In this document: positions 38,436-46,404 of the stretch, in pieces
How positions within the stretch are numbered: the stretch's first letter is position 1
Layout of the letters: every line of letters begins with the position of its first letter
Translations under genes and position numbers: made by a program
Notes under the pieces: generated by a model
What the model saw: only the letters and a program-made list of their open reading frames with translations
Database searches by the model: none
What the model was told of the DNA's origin: nothing
Origin: Gemmobacter megaterium
GTDB taxonomy: Bacteria > Pseudomonadota > Alphaproteobacteria > Rhodobacterales > Rhodobacteraceae
Reading direction: 5' to 3'
Assembly: GCF_900156815.1 (NCBI RefSeq)
Contig: NZ_FTOT01000005.1
Location: 248,001 to 312,000, forward strand
DNA: 64,000 nucleotides

Positions 38436-38762
38436 CTAGTCCCTCTTCTCGTTGCCGAGGTCTGACCCGGCTTGTTTTCCCAACTCCGCCGCAGTGCGGA
38501 GCATCGTCCTGATCCCGGCCGCAAAGCCCAGCAGGACGAACACAACCATCAGGATCGGCTTGGTCCCGAACAGGCTGTCCAGTCCGTAGCCGATCGCCAG
38601 TCCGAGCCCCATGCCCGCAACCAGCTCCATCACCATGCGCCAGGCAGCCTCGCCATGGCCGATACCGCCCATTCCGCGCGAGGCCGGTTTTTCCTTGGCC
38701 TTCAACGCGGCGAGCCGGTCTTCCAACGCCTTCAGTCGGGCAGGATCCGGGTCTTCCGCCAT
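38436..38762 (-). CDS. atpI: ATP synthase accessory protein AtpI
   Basis: A 108-residue two-helix membrane protein with a charged N-terminal tail. [19 protein letters not shown] and [19 protein letters not shown] are the paired helices of the AtpI family, which aids c-ring assembly and may move Mg2+. It is the first gene of the F0 operon. Confidence 0.9.
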   Translation of the reverse strand: MAEDPDPARLKALEDRLAALKAKEKPASRGMGGIGHGEAAWRMVMELVAGMGLGLAIGYGLDSLFGTKPILMVVFVLLGFAAGIRTMLRTAAELGKQAGSDLGNEKRD

Positions 38763-38791
38763 GCGTCGGGGCCCCTTTTGCAGTCCGGCGC

Positions 38792-38820
38792 AACCTAAGT
38801 GTCACCGCCGCGTGAGTCAA
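38792..38820 (-). promoter_or_regulatory. candidate sigma-70 promoter of the atp operon
   Basis: Read on the minus strand, TTGACT (38820-38815) is separated by exactly 17 bp from TAGGTT (38797-38792), about 30 bp before the atpI start. A good -35 with a weak -10 is usual for Rhodobacterales housekeeping promoters. Confidence 0.5.
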
Positions 38821-39009
38821 TACGGCATCCACACACCGAAAGAATGAACAAGGCATTGATATTTAAAACAAAATCAAGATAGCGAGCTTTTCGGACCGCC
38901 GCCCCTGCCGCAGCGCAGCGGCCATGACATTCAACCCGTCGGTTGACCTTTGGGCCGCCGACCGCTACCCCTGTTGCGTCCAGAGGCCGTTGCAGCCCGG
39001 CAGAGGTCC

Positions 39010-39411
39010 ATGACAGACGACGCGCTTTCCGCAACCTTCGCGGCCCTTGCCGACCCGACGCGGCGGGCAATTCTTGCGTTGCTGCTGGAGGACGATATGG
39101 CCGTGACAGATGTGGCGGCCCCGTTCGACATGTCGCTGGCCGCAATCTCCAAGCATTTGCAAATCCTGGCAGAGGCCCGATTGATCAGCCAGGAAAAGCG
39201 CGGGCGCCTGAAATGGTGCAAGCTAGAGCCTGACGGGTTGCGCGCGGCGTCTGTGTGGATGCAGGGATTCGGTCAGTTCGACCCCGTGGACCTGGACGGA
39301 TTCGAACGCTTTCTGGCGGCAGAGCTGCAAGAAGATCGGGCAGACCTGCCCCACAGCACCAGCGCCAAAGAGGACTGTCCGCCCCCTTTGGCCTTTCCCG
39401 AAGACATCTAG
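39010..39411 (+). CDS. ArsR/SmtB family transcriptional regulator
   Basis: A 133-residue winged-helix protein. LADPTRRAILALLLEDD, then AVTDVAAPFDMSLAAISKHLQILAEARLI, is the ArsR helix-turn-helix, and LISQEKRGRLKWCKL forms the wing. The Cys pair of metal-sensing ArsR proteins is missing from helix 3, so it is probably not a metal sensor. The extended C-terminal tail suggests the SRPBCC-linked or Rrf-like subgroup. It is divergent from the atp operon across an AT-rich spacer (38840-38890), and ends 1 bp before the convergent hydrolase. Confidence 0.83.
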   Translation: MTDDALSATFAALADPTRRAILALLLEDDMAVTDVAAPFDMSLAAISKHLQILAEARLISQEKRGRLKWCKLEPDGLRAASVWMQGFGQFDPVDLDGFERFLAAELQEDRADLPHSTSAKEDCPPPLAFPEDI

Positions 39412-39412
39412 A

Positions 39413-40279
39413 TCAAAGCGAAGAGGACGAGAGACTGCCGCGCGCCCGGACGGCAGCGAGCCATTCGCCAAGCGCGGCCACCGCCTCCGGTTCATCAAGG
39501 AACGGAATATGCGCGCGGTCCGGCACTTCGGCAAAGATCATGTCGGGGCGGCGGCGACGCATTTCGGCCGTGGCCTCGGCGCCCAGCAGATCCGTATTCG
39601 CGCCCCGGATCAACGCCAGCGGCATCCCCGCGCAGGCATCGAACAGCGGCCAGAGATCCGGGGAGCCATTCTTGAACGCATCGAGGAAGGACTCGCGGAG
39701 CGCCGGATCATAGTTGATCTTCAACCCGCCCTTGCCATCCGGCATGGCGTGGCGCTGCGCCTCTTCAAGCCAGCGGCTTTCGGGCACATTGTCCATGCCC
39801 GGATTGCCGGCCGGCAAGACCGCTGCATACTCCTCGATGGTCCGGGCGGCGGGATTGCGGCCGACATAATCCTTGATGCGGCCCAGACCCTCCCAGTCCA
39901 GTTGCGGGCCGACATCGTTCAGGCACAGGCCCGCCACACGCTCCTTGGCGGTGGCCCCCAGGAACATGCCGATCATGCCCCCCCGCGACGTGCCCAGCAC
40001 AGCCGCGCGGCCAATCCCCAGATGGTCGAGCAGTTCGACCGCATCCTTGCCTTCGCGCGGGACGGTATAGGTGGCGGCGCCCGTCCAGTCGGACTCGCCC
40101 CTGCCCCGGTAGTCCATCCGGATCACCCGCCAGCCCGCTGGCAGATGCGGCAGCATGTAATCGAAGTCGCTGGTATTACGGGTCAGCCCCGACAGGCACA
40201 GAAGCGGCAGCCCCTCGCCCTGATCGACATAGGCGATGCTCGCGCCGTCCGAGGCCGTGAAGCGGTGTTTGGTGGTCAT
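39413..40279 (-). CDS. alpha/beta hydrolase
   Basis: A 288-residue single-domain hydrolase. LLCLSGLTRNTSDFD is the oxyanion loop, GTSRGG near residue 95 the nucleophile elbow, ALIRGANTDLLG has the Asp, and DRAHIPFLDEP the His. Dehalogenase or esterase activity is possible but unknown. It converges with the ArsR gene and lies downstream of irr. Confidence 0.82.
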   Translation of the reverse strand: MTTKHRFTASDGASIAYVDQGEGLPLLCLSGLTRNTSDFDYMLPHLPAGWRVIRMDYRGRGESDWTGAATYTVPREGKDAVELLDHLGIGRAAVLGTSRGGMIGMFLGATAKERVAGLCLNDVGPQLDWEGLGRIKDYVGRNPAARTIEEYAAVLPAGNPGMDNVPESRWLEEAQRHAMPDGKGGLKINYDPALRESFLDAFKNGSPDLWPLFDACAGMPLALIRGANTDLLGAEATAEMRRRRPDMIFAEVPDRAHIPFLDEPEAVAALGEWLAAVRARGSLSSSSL

Positions 40280-40348
40280 TGCGGGACTCTTGCTGTCAGG
40301 CGATACCCTGCCAAGCTGGCACAGACCAGCGGCTGGGGAAACCCCCGA

Positions 40349-40789
40349 TCAGGAGATCCGGCGCAGCCGGATGACCACATCCACGCGGGAAACCTCGGTC
40401 CCGTCAGGCGCCTTGGGCAGACTGACGATGTTCAGCCCTTCGGAAGGCGCATCGGTAAGTTCGGCGGTGTCTTCCCAGAAGAAATGCGGATGATCGTCGA
40501 TGCGCGTATCAAAATAGCTGCGCGCGCCGTCAACCGTGACTTCCTGCATCAGCCCGACGTCACAGAATGCCCTGAGCGTATTGTAAACCGTCGCAAGCGA
40601 CACTTTCTCGCCGGTCTCCAGCGTCGCAGCGAACAGGCTTTCCGCCGTCACGTGCCGGTCACACCCATCGCCGACAAGCAAGGCCGCCAATGTCTGGCGC
40701 TGGCGCGTCGGGCGCAACCCCGCGCGTGCAAGCCAGGCAACGCCGCGATCCAGCGCATCGGTGGTCATGGGGGCAAGTGCGTCATACAT
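40349..40789 (-). CDS. irr: Irr-type iron response regulator (Fur family)
   Basis: A 146-residue Fur-fold protein. LRPTRQRQTLAALLVGDGCDRHVTAESLF and ATVYNTLRAFCDVGL form the winged helix; SYFDTRIDDHPHFFWEDTAEL carries the HxH that in Rhizobiaceae Irr interacts with haem and metals. C-terminal Fur Cys motifs are absent, which distinguishes it from Fur/Zur. Irr senses haem biosynthesis and controls iron genes. The ATG at 40789 is preferred, with MTTDALDRG at 40768 as an alternative; no strong ribosome-binding site precedes either. Confidence 0.87.
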   Translation of the reverse strand: MYDALAPMTTDALDRGVAWLARAGLRPTRQRQTLAALLVGDGCDRHVTAESLFAATLETGEKVSLATVYNTLRAFCDVGLMQEVTVDGARSYFDTRIDDHPHFFWEDTAELTDAPSEGLNIVSLPKAPDGTEVSRVDVVIRLRRIS

Positions 40790-40809
40790 GTCTTTGAAAT
40801 AGGGCTGCG

Positions 40810-40837
40810 GGCCTATGTTTTCAATGCCAAATGTCAA
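40810..40837 (-). promoter_or_regulatory. possible irr promoter
   Basis: On the minus strand a perfect TTGACA (40837-40832) is followed 16 bp later by TAGGCC (40815-40810). The -10 is poor. If used, transcription would begin about 14 bp before the ATG at 40789, so translation would have almost no leader, matching the absence of a ribosome-binding site. Confidence 0.35.
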
Positions 40838-40909
40838 GTGCGCACAAACGCTTCACACAACGTTGCGCACGAGGCATAGTGGCGCGGCGACGTCAGGCAG
40901 GAGATTGGA

Positions 40910-41149
40910 ATGCCGATACTGATGCTGGTGATCGTCGGGGCCGCCGCCGGGTTTCTGGCCACAAGATTGATGAAACTGGATGCCGATGTGCCCACCACGA
41001 TCGCCATTGGCGTGTTCGGCGCGCTGATTGGCGGGCTGGTCTTGCGGGCGCTGATCACCATGGCGGGCTGGGCTGCCGGCTTCGTGGGGGCGGTTATGGG
41101 GGCGATGCTGCTGATCTGGCTGTGGCGCGTCTGGTCCGCCCGGCGCTAG
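40910..41149 (+). CDS. GlsB/YeaQ/YmgE-type small membrane protein
   Basis: A 79-residue protein of three hydrophobic segments, rich in Gly and Ala (IVGAAAGFLATRLM; TIAIGVFGALIGGLVL; AGFVGAVMGAMLLIWLW). The alternating Gly pattern is typical of the transglycosylase-associated GlsB family, of unknown role and often stress-linked. The start follows AGGAGATTGGA. It is divergent from irr. Confidence 0.75.
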   Translation: MPILMLVIVGAAAGFLATRLMKLDADVPTTIAIGVFGALIGGLVLRALITMAGWAAGFVGAVMGAMLLIWLWRVWSARR

Positions 41150-41163
41150 ACGCCTGGCTGGCC

Positions 41164-41913
41164 CTATCCGGGCAGCGTCACGACAATCGGCCCGCGCTCT
41201 GTCGCCACGACCGTATGCTCGTACTGGACGACCGGCGCGCGCGGATCGCTATACAGCGTCCAGCCATCCGCCCCGAGATCTGCCCAAAGCCCGCCGGTCG
41301 ACAAGAACGGCTCGACCGTCATCACCAGACCCTTGGTGATGCGGCGCTTCTCACGCCGCGAAGGCCAGGTGGCGATTTCCTCGGGATATTCATGCAGCGA
41401 CCGGCCGACGCCATGGCTGGCTAGATTGCGGATGAGCGTGTAGCCGCGCTCGGAGGCAAAGCGCCCGATGGCCTTGCCAATACCGGCAAGCGGCCTGTCC
41501 GCAGCGACCTGGGCAATCCCGATCTGCATCGCCCGTCTGCCATCGCGGCACAGGCGATCCAGCGAGGGGCGGACCTGACCGACACGGAATGTCGCGCCGG
41601 TATCGGCGAAATACCCGTTCTTGGAGGCTGAAACGTCGATATTCACCAGATCCCCCGGTGCGATCACGCGATCACCGGGAATGCCGTGGGCAATCTCCTC
41701 GTTCACGCTGATGCAGGTGGCACCGGGAAATTCATATGTGGATTCCGGGGCGGACCGGGCCCCTTCGCGGTCCAGGTTCTTGCGCCCGATCTCGTCGAGC
41801 TCGCGCGTGGTCATGCCCGGCTCCATGGCCCTGGACATCAGTTGCATGGTGTTCGCGACGATCTGGCCGATCATCCTCAGCCCGTCCAGTTCGTCCTGCC
41901 TGGTGATCGTCAT
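41164..41913 (-). CDS. map: type I methionine aminopeptidase
   Basis: A 249-residue dinuclear metallopeptidase that removes N-terminal Met. All five metal ligands are visible: Asp in NIDVSASK and FADTGATF, His in SHGVGRSLHEYPE, and Glu in TVEPF and QYEHTVV. MTITRQDELDGLRMIGQIV starts at 41913. It may be a second paralogue, as Rhodobacterales often carry several. Confidence 0.92.
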   Translation of the reverse strand: MTITRQDELDGLRMIGQIVANTMQLMSRAMEPGMTTRELDEIGRKNLDREGARSAPESTYEFPGATCISVNEEIAHGIPGDRVIAPGDLVNIDVSASKNGYFADTGATFRVGQVRPSLDRLCRDGRRAMQIGIAQVAADRPLAGIGKAIGRFASERGYTLIRNLASHGVGRSLHEYPEEIATWPSRREKRRITKGLVMTVEPFLSTGGLWADLGADGWTLYSDPRAPVVQYEHTVVATERGPIVVTLPG

Positions 41914-42048
41914 CCTGCGGCTCCCTCGGGACTGGTGATGTGACAGGCGTCTCCGGGCCCGGCGATCCGCAAGCGTGGCCGCCACCCGCAGATGCGGGGC
42001 AGCGGCCCGAGTTTCCATATCACCTGACGCGCTGAACCGCTGGCCATG

Positions 42049-45000
42049 TCAGGCGGTACCGAACTTTTTCTCGACATCCTGCTTGTGCAACAGATAGTCG
42101 GCATCGCTGCGCGAGATCAGGGTGTAGAACATGGGCACGACAAACAAGGTGAACAATGTTCCGATGATCAGGCCGGTAAAGATGACCAACCCCATCGCCT
42201 GACGCGCGGCCGCCCCGGCGCCTTCGGCGATGATCAGCGGGACCACGGCCAGGGCCATGGCGGCGGTGGTCATCAGGATCGGGCGCAGGCGGGTCTTGGC
42301 CGCTGCGACGATGGCCTGACGGCGCGACAACGCATGATCCTCGCGCTGCTGATTGGCGAATTCGACCATCAGGATGCCGTGCTTGGTGATCAACCCGATC
42401 AGCGTGATCAGCCCGACCTGCGTATAGATGTTCAGCGTGCTCACACCCAGATACAGTGGCAGCATCGCGCCGAAGATCGACAGCGGGACCGACATCATGA
42501 TGATGAACGGGTCACGGAAGCTCTCGAACTGGGCGGCCAGCACCAGGTAGATCACCACCAAAGCCGCAGCGAATGCCAGGACGATGGTGTTCCCTTCGGA
42601 TTTCTCCAGCCGCGACTGGCCGGAATAGTCGATGAAAAATCCGTCGGGCAGCACTTCGGCCGCGATCCGGTCCAGTTCTGCCAGGGCAACGCCAGTGGAC
42701 AGGCCGGGCATCGGCATGGCCGACAGCGTGGCAGAGTTCAACTGGTTGAACTGCTCGATCGCCGCCGCCGCGACTCCGGGGTTGAGTGTCACGACCGACG
42801 ACAGGGGCACCATATCGCCCGAGCGCGAACGGACAAAGAACTCGGTCAGCTTCTCGGGGTTGTCACGCCATTCGCGCGGCACCTGGGTGATCACGTCGTA
42901 GCTGTTGGAATCGCGGTCGAACTGGGCGATTGCCGCGCCGCCGACCAAAAGGCCCAGGGTGCTGCCGATTTCCGAAACCGACACGCCCAACTGGGCCGCA
43001 CGGTCCCGGTCGATGGTCACTCTGACCTGCGGCGCATCAAAGGCAAGGCTGTTCTGCACCACAATGAACATGCCGCTGGCCATCGCCTTGGCGCGGATCT
43101 CATCGGCGATTTCCACCACCCGTTCGGGGGCATGGATCGACTGGATCACCATAGAGATGGGCAGACCGCCCCCCGCGCCCGGCAACGAGGGCGGGGCGAA
43201 CACATAGCCCTGCAAGCCCGGCGCCCCGTCCAGAATGCCCTGGATCTCCGTCTGGATCTCCTTCTGGCTGCGCTCACGCTCTGACCAGTCCTTCAGCGGC
43301 CAGATGTAGAAGCCGGTGTTGGTCGCGCCGCCCATACCCGCCACCGAGAACGAGGTCTGCACCTCGGGGATATCCGCCGTGCGGCGGGCGATCTCGGAGG
43401 TGAAGGTATCGGTATAGTCCAGCGTCGCATAGCGCGGGCCATTCAGGATGGCGAACAAGCCGCCGCTGTCCTCCTCGGGCGCCAGTTCGGACGAGGTGTT
43501 CAGGAACATGAACCCCGTCGCGCCCAGCAGCGCCGCCACCATCAGCAGCGTCACAGGCCGGTAATCCAGCGACGACGACACCCGCCGCTCATACCAGTTC
43601 GCAAGGCCGGTCAGGGTCTTGTCGACAATCCGCTGGAACCGCCCCGGTGCCCCATGATGCAGAAGGCGGGCCGACATGGTTGGCGTGATGACCAAGGCCA
43701 CGATACCCGAGATGATCACGGACCCCGCCAGCGTCAGCGCAAATTCGGTGAACAACGATCCGGTCAGCCCCCCGGTAAACGCAAGCGGCGCCAGCACGGC
43801 GGCCAGCGTGATGGTCATGGCGATGACAGGCCCGGTGATTTCCTTCATGCCGGTAATCGCGGCGCGGGCGGGGCTCTGACCTTCGTCGATATGGCGGTGG
43901 ATATTCTCCACCACGACGATGGCGTCGTCCACGACCAGACCGATGGCCAGCACCATGGCCAACAGCGTCAGCAGGTTGATGGAATACCCCAGAGCCAGCA
44001 TGATTGCACACACCCCGATCAGCGACAGGGGAATGGTGACGATGGGCATCAGCACCGACCGGAACGATCCCAGGAACAGCAGGATCACCACCACGACGAT
44101 GGCCACCGCCTCGGCAATGGTCTTGAACACTTCACTGATCGAGGCCCCGATGGTTTCCGTCGAGTCGTAGACCATGGTGATCGACATGCCTTGCGGCAGC
44201 GTCTCGTTCAGGCGCGGCAGTTCACCCAGCACATTCGCGGCGACGTCCAACTGGTTCTCGCCCGGAGCGGGCACGATCCCGATGAAGATGCCGGGCTTGC
44301 CGCCAAAGGTCACGATGGCATCACTGCTGCCAGAGGCCAGTTCGATGGTGGCGACATCGCGCAGCCGGACCACGCCATTCGCACCCTGGGCCAGCGGCAG
44401 GGCGCCAAAGGCTTCGGGCGTCTGGACCGTCGATTCAAGGGTCAGGCTATAGACGAAATACTCGCTCTCGGTCTTGCCCGGCGCCGACAGGAAGTTCGAC
44501 GCCCGGATCGCCGCCAGCACCTCTGACGCCGTGACGCCGCGGGCCGACAGTTGCAGCGGATCCAGCCAGATCCGCATGGCATATTCGGCGGCCCCCATGA
44601 TTTCCATCTGCGCCACACCGTCGATATTGGTGACGCGCGGACTGACCACGCGTTCCAGATATTCGGTAAGCTGCTCTGGCGTCATGTTGGGGTTCTGCAC
44701 GGCCAGATACATCAGCGCAAAGGTCTGCCCCGTCCCTTTGACGATCACCGGATCCTCGGCATCGGCAGGCAGTTGGCCCCGCACCTGCTGCACCTTGGAC
44801 ATCACCTCGGTCAGCGCAATATCCGGGTTCGCCCCCAGTTTCATCTGCACCGTGACGACAGAGGCCGAAGGGCGGGACTGGCTGGAAACGTAATCGACAT
44901 TCTCTGTCGTGGACACCGCCGCCGCGATGGGAGAGGTCACGAACCCCTGGATCAGCTCGGGTGCGGCACCGGGATATACCGTGGTGACGGTGATCACCGT

Positions 45001-45126
45001 CTCTTCCACCTCGGGATATTGACGCACCGGCAGGTTGACTGCCGCCGCCAGGCCCAGGAACAGGATCAGCGCGGCAACAACCGTCGACAGGACGGGGCGG
45101 CGGATGAAGATTTCGGAAAAATGCAT
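42049..45126 (-). CDS. RND multidrug efflux permease (AcrB/MexB type)
   Basis: A 1025-residue HAE1-family proton-driven efflux pump. The N-terminus FSEIFIRRPVLSTVVAALILFLGLAAAV and the TM4 motif VLAIGLVVDDAIVVVENI with the proton-relay Asp pair are present. Periplasmic porter loops contain the usual PN and porter motifs. It sits downstream of its membrane-fusion partner (9-bp gap). No outer-membrane TolC-type gene is nearby, so it must use one encoded elsewhere. Confidence 0.93.
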   Translation of the reverse strand: MHFSEIFIRRPVLSTVVAALILFLGLAAAVNLPVRQYPEVEETVITVTTVYPGAAPELIQGFVTSPIAAAVSTTENVDYVSSQSRPSASVVTVQMKLGANPDIALTEVMSKVQQVRGQLPADAEDPVIVKGTGQTFALMYLAVQNPNMTPEQLTEYLERVVSPRVTNIDGVAQMEIMGAAEYAMRIWLDPLQLSARGVTASEVLAAIRASNFLSAPGKTESEYFVYSLTLESTVQTPEAFGALPLAQGANGVVRLRDVATIELASGSSDAIVTFGGKPGIFIGIVPAPGENQLDVAANVLGELPRLNETLPQGMSITMVYDSTETIGASISEVFKTIAEAVAIVVVVILLFLGSFRSVLMPIVTIPLSLIGVCAIMLALGYSINLLTLLAMVLAIGLVVDDAIVVVENIHRHIDEGQSPARAAITGMKEITGPVIAMTITLAAVLAPLAFTGGLTGSLFTEFALTLAGSVIISGIVALVITPTMSARLLHHGAPGRFQRIVDKTLTGLANWYERRVSSSLDYRPVTLLMVAALLGATGFMFLNTSSELAPEEDSGGLFAILNGPRYATLDYTDTFTSEIARRTADIPEVQTSFSVAGMGGATNTGFYIWPLKDWSERERSQKEIQTEIQGILDGAPGLQGYVFAPPSLPGAGGGLPISMVIQSIHAPERVVEIADEIRAKAMASGMFIVVQNSLAFDAPQVRVTIDRDRAAQLGVSVSEIGSTLGLLVGGAAIAQFDRDSNSYDVITQVPREWRDNPEKLTEFFVRSRSGDMVPLSSVVTLNPGVAAAAIEQFNQLNSATLSAMPMPGLSTGVALAELDRIAAEVLPDGFFIDYSGQSRLEKSEGNTIVLAFAAALVVIYLVLAAQFESFRDPFIIMMSVPLSIFGAMLPLYLGVSTLNIYTQVGLITLIGLITKHGILMVEFANQQREDHALSRRQAIVAAAKTRLRPILMTTAAMALAVVPLIIAEGAGAAARQAMGLVIFTGLIIGTLFTLFVVPMFYTLISRSDADYLLHKQDVEKKFGTA

Positions 45127-45135
45127 CGCGCGCCC

Positions 45136-46236
45136 CTAGTTGCCGGTCTTGTCGTCAAGCGTGACCGAGTCGTCGATGCGCACTTTTGCGCCCGAGGTCA
45201 GGCGGTTCTGGCCCGACGTGACGATACGGTCGCCCGAAGCCAGGCCCTTGATCACCTCGATCCGGGTGCCCGACCGGCGGCCAAGGGTGACGAACACCTG
45301 TTCCACCTTCAGTTCGTCTGCCGTATCGCCCTGGCGGATCACATAGATGGAATCGCCATACAGCGAGGAACTGACCGCTGTTTGCGGCACGGCGATCACG
45401 CCATCCTCTTGCGGCAACTGGATCCGCACGCGCAGGAACTGCCCCGGCACCAACTGGCCGTTGGGGTTTTGCACTTCGGCCCGCACCGAGATCAGGCGCG
45501 AATTGGGATCGACGCGCGGCTCTATCCCGGTGATCCGGCCCTCGGCGCTGTATCCCCCCACCTCGGAGGCAACGGTCACCGCCCCACCCATGATCAGATT
45601 GGCGATCTGCTGTTCGGGCACCGAAAAATCGACACGCATCCGGCTCAGATCCTGCAAGGTGGCATAGATTGCGCCGGGGGTCACATACTGCCCCACCTCC
45701 ACGCGCGGAATACCGATCACACCGGCAAAGGGCGCCGAAAGTTTCTTGGCATCCAGGGACGTCTGCACCTGCGCCACCTGGGCACGGGCGCTTGCAACCT
45801 GCGCCACGGTACTTTCGACCGTGCTGGCCGCACCGACGCCACGCTCTGACAGGGTGCGGGCGCGGTTCGCCTCGGCCTCTGCGACCGTCAGCGCAGCTTG
45901 CGCCGCCGAAAGCGAGGCGCGCTCGCTGTCGTCGTCGATTTGCAGCAGCACCTGATCCTTGGCGATCTCATCATTGGCCTTGAACCGGATCTCGCGCACC
46001 AGCCCACCAGATTCTATCGCAAGATCAACTCCTTGCGCCGAAAGGGATGTGCCGACGGCGTCAATGCCAGGCTGCCAGGTCACCGGCTCCACCGTTGTGG
46101 CCGTCACCGGAACCGGCGCTGGTGTCATGCCGGACAGGAACTGTGCGATCATCTCGTCCCGGAAGAACTTGAACCACACAATACCCCCGACAATCATCCC
46201 CAACAGGATGATGGCGATAAAAAGTCGCTTGAACAT
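45136..46236 (-). CDS. RND efflux membrane-fusion protein (HlyD family)
   Basis: A 366-residue periplasmic adaptor anchored by one N-terminal helix (LFIAIILLGMIVGGIVWFKFF). The lipoyl and hairpin domains are indicated by LRVRIQLPQEDGVIAVPQTAV and the coiled-coil SAAQAALTVAEAEANRARTLSERG. The ATG at 46236 follows GGAG. It and the following permease form a two-gene operon on the minus strand. Confidence 0.92.
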   Translation of the reverse strand: MFKRLFIAIILLGMIVGGIVWFKFFRDEMIAQFLSGMTPAPVPVTATTVEPVTWQPGIDAVGTSLSAQGVDLAIESGGLVREIRFKANDEIAKDQVLLQIDDDSERASLSAAQAALTVAEAEANRARTLSERGVGAASTVESTVAQVASARAQVAQVQTSLDAKKLSAPFAGVIGIPRVEVGQYVTPGAIYATLQDLSRMRVDFSVPEQQIANLIMGGAVTVASEVGGYSAEGRITGIEPRVDPNSRLISVRAEVQNPNGQLVPGQFLRVRIQLPQEDGVIAVPQTAVSSSLYGDSIYVIRQGDTADELKVEQVFVTLGRRSGTRIEVIKGLASGDRIVTSGQNRLTSGAKVRIDDSVTLDDKTGN

Positions 46237-46322
46237 GGGGGTCTCCTGCAAGGATGATCGGGCAAGGTGCCGCGCAGATCAGCGTTAACTGGGACCGCAC
46301 GGGGGCATAGTCAACTCTGGAA

Positions 46323-46352
46323 TGTGCGTTTGTCACTCTGCACGAACGCACA
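46323..46352. promoter_or_regulatory. inverted repeat, candidate operator of the first RND operon
   Basis: TGTGCGTT (46323-46330) and AACGCACA (46345-46352) are perfect 8-bp arms separated by 14 bp, about 100 bp before the adaptor start. The size matches a dimeric repressor site. No regulator gene is adjacent, so any control would come from elsewhere. Confidence 0.4.
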
Positions 46353-46386
46353 CAGCCCCCGATACGCGATGCGCCGGGGGCTGTGT
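46350..46386 (-). terminator. hairpin after the second RND permease gene
   Basis: ACACAGCCCCCG and CGGGGGCTGTGT (arms 46350-46361 and 46375-46386) form a 12-bp stem 19 bp downstream of the minus-strand stop at 46405. A U-tract is not obvious. It partly overlaps the inverted repeat at 46323-46352. Confidence 0.5.
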
Positions 46387-46404
46387 TGACAAGGATTGAC
46401 CCTC

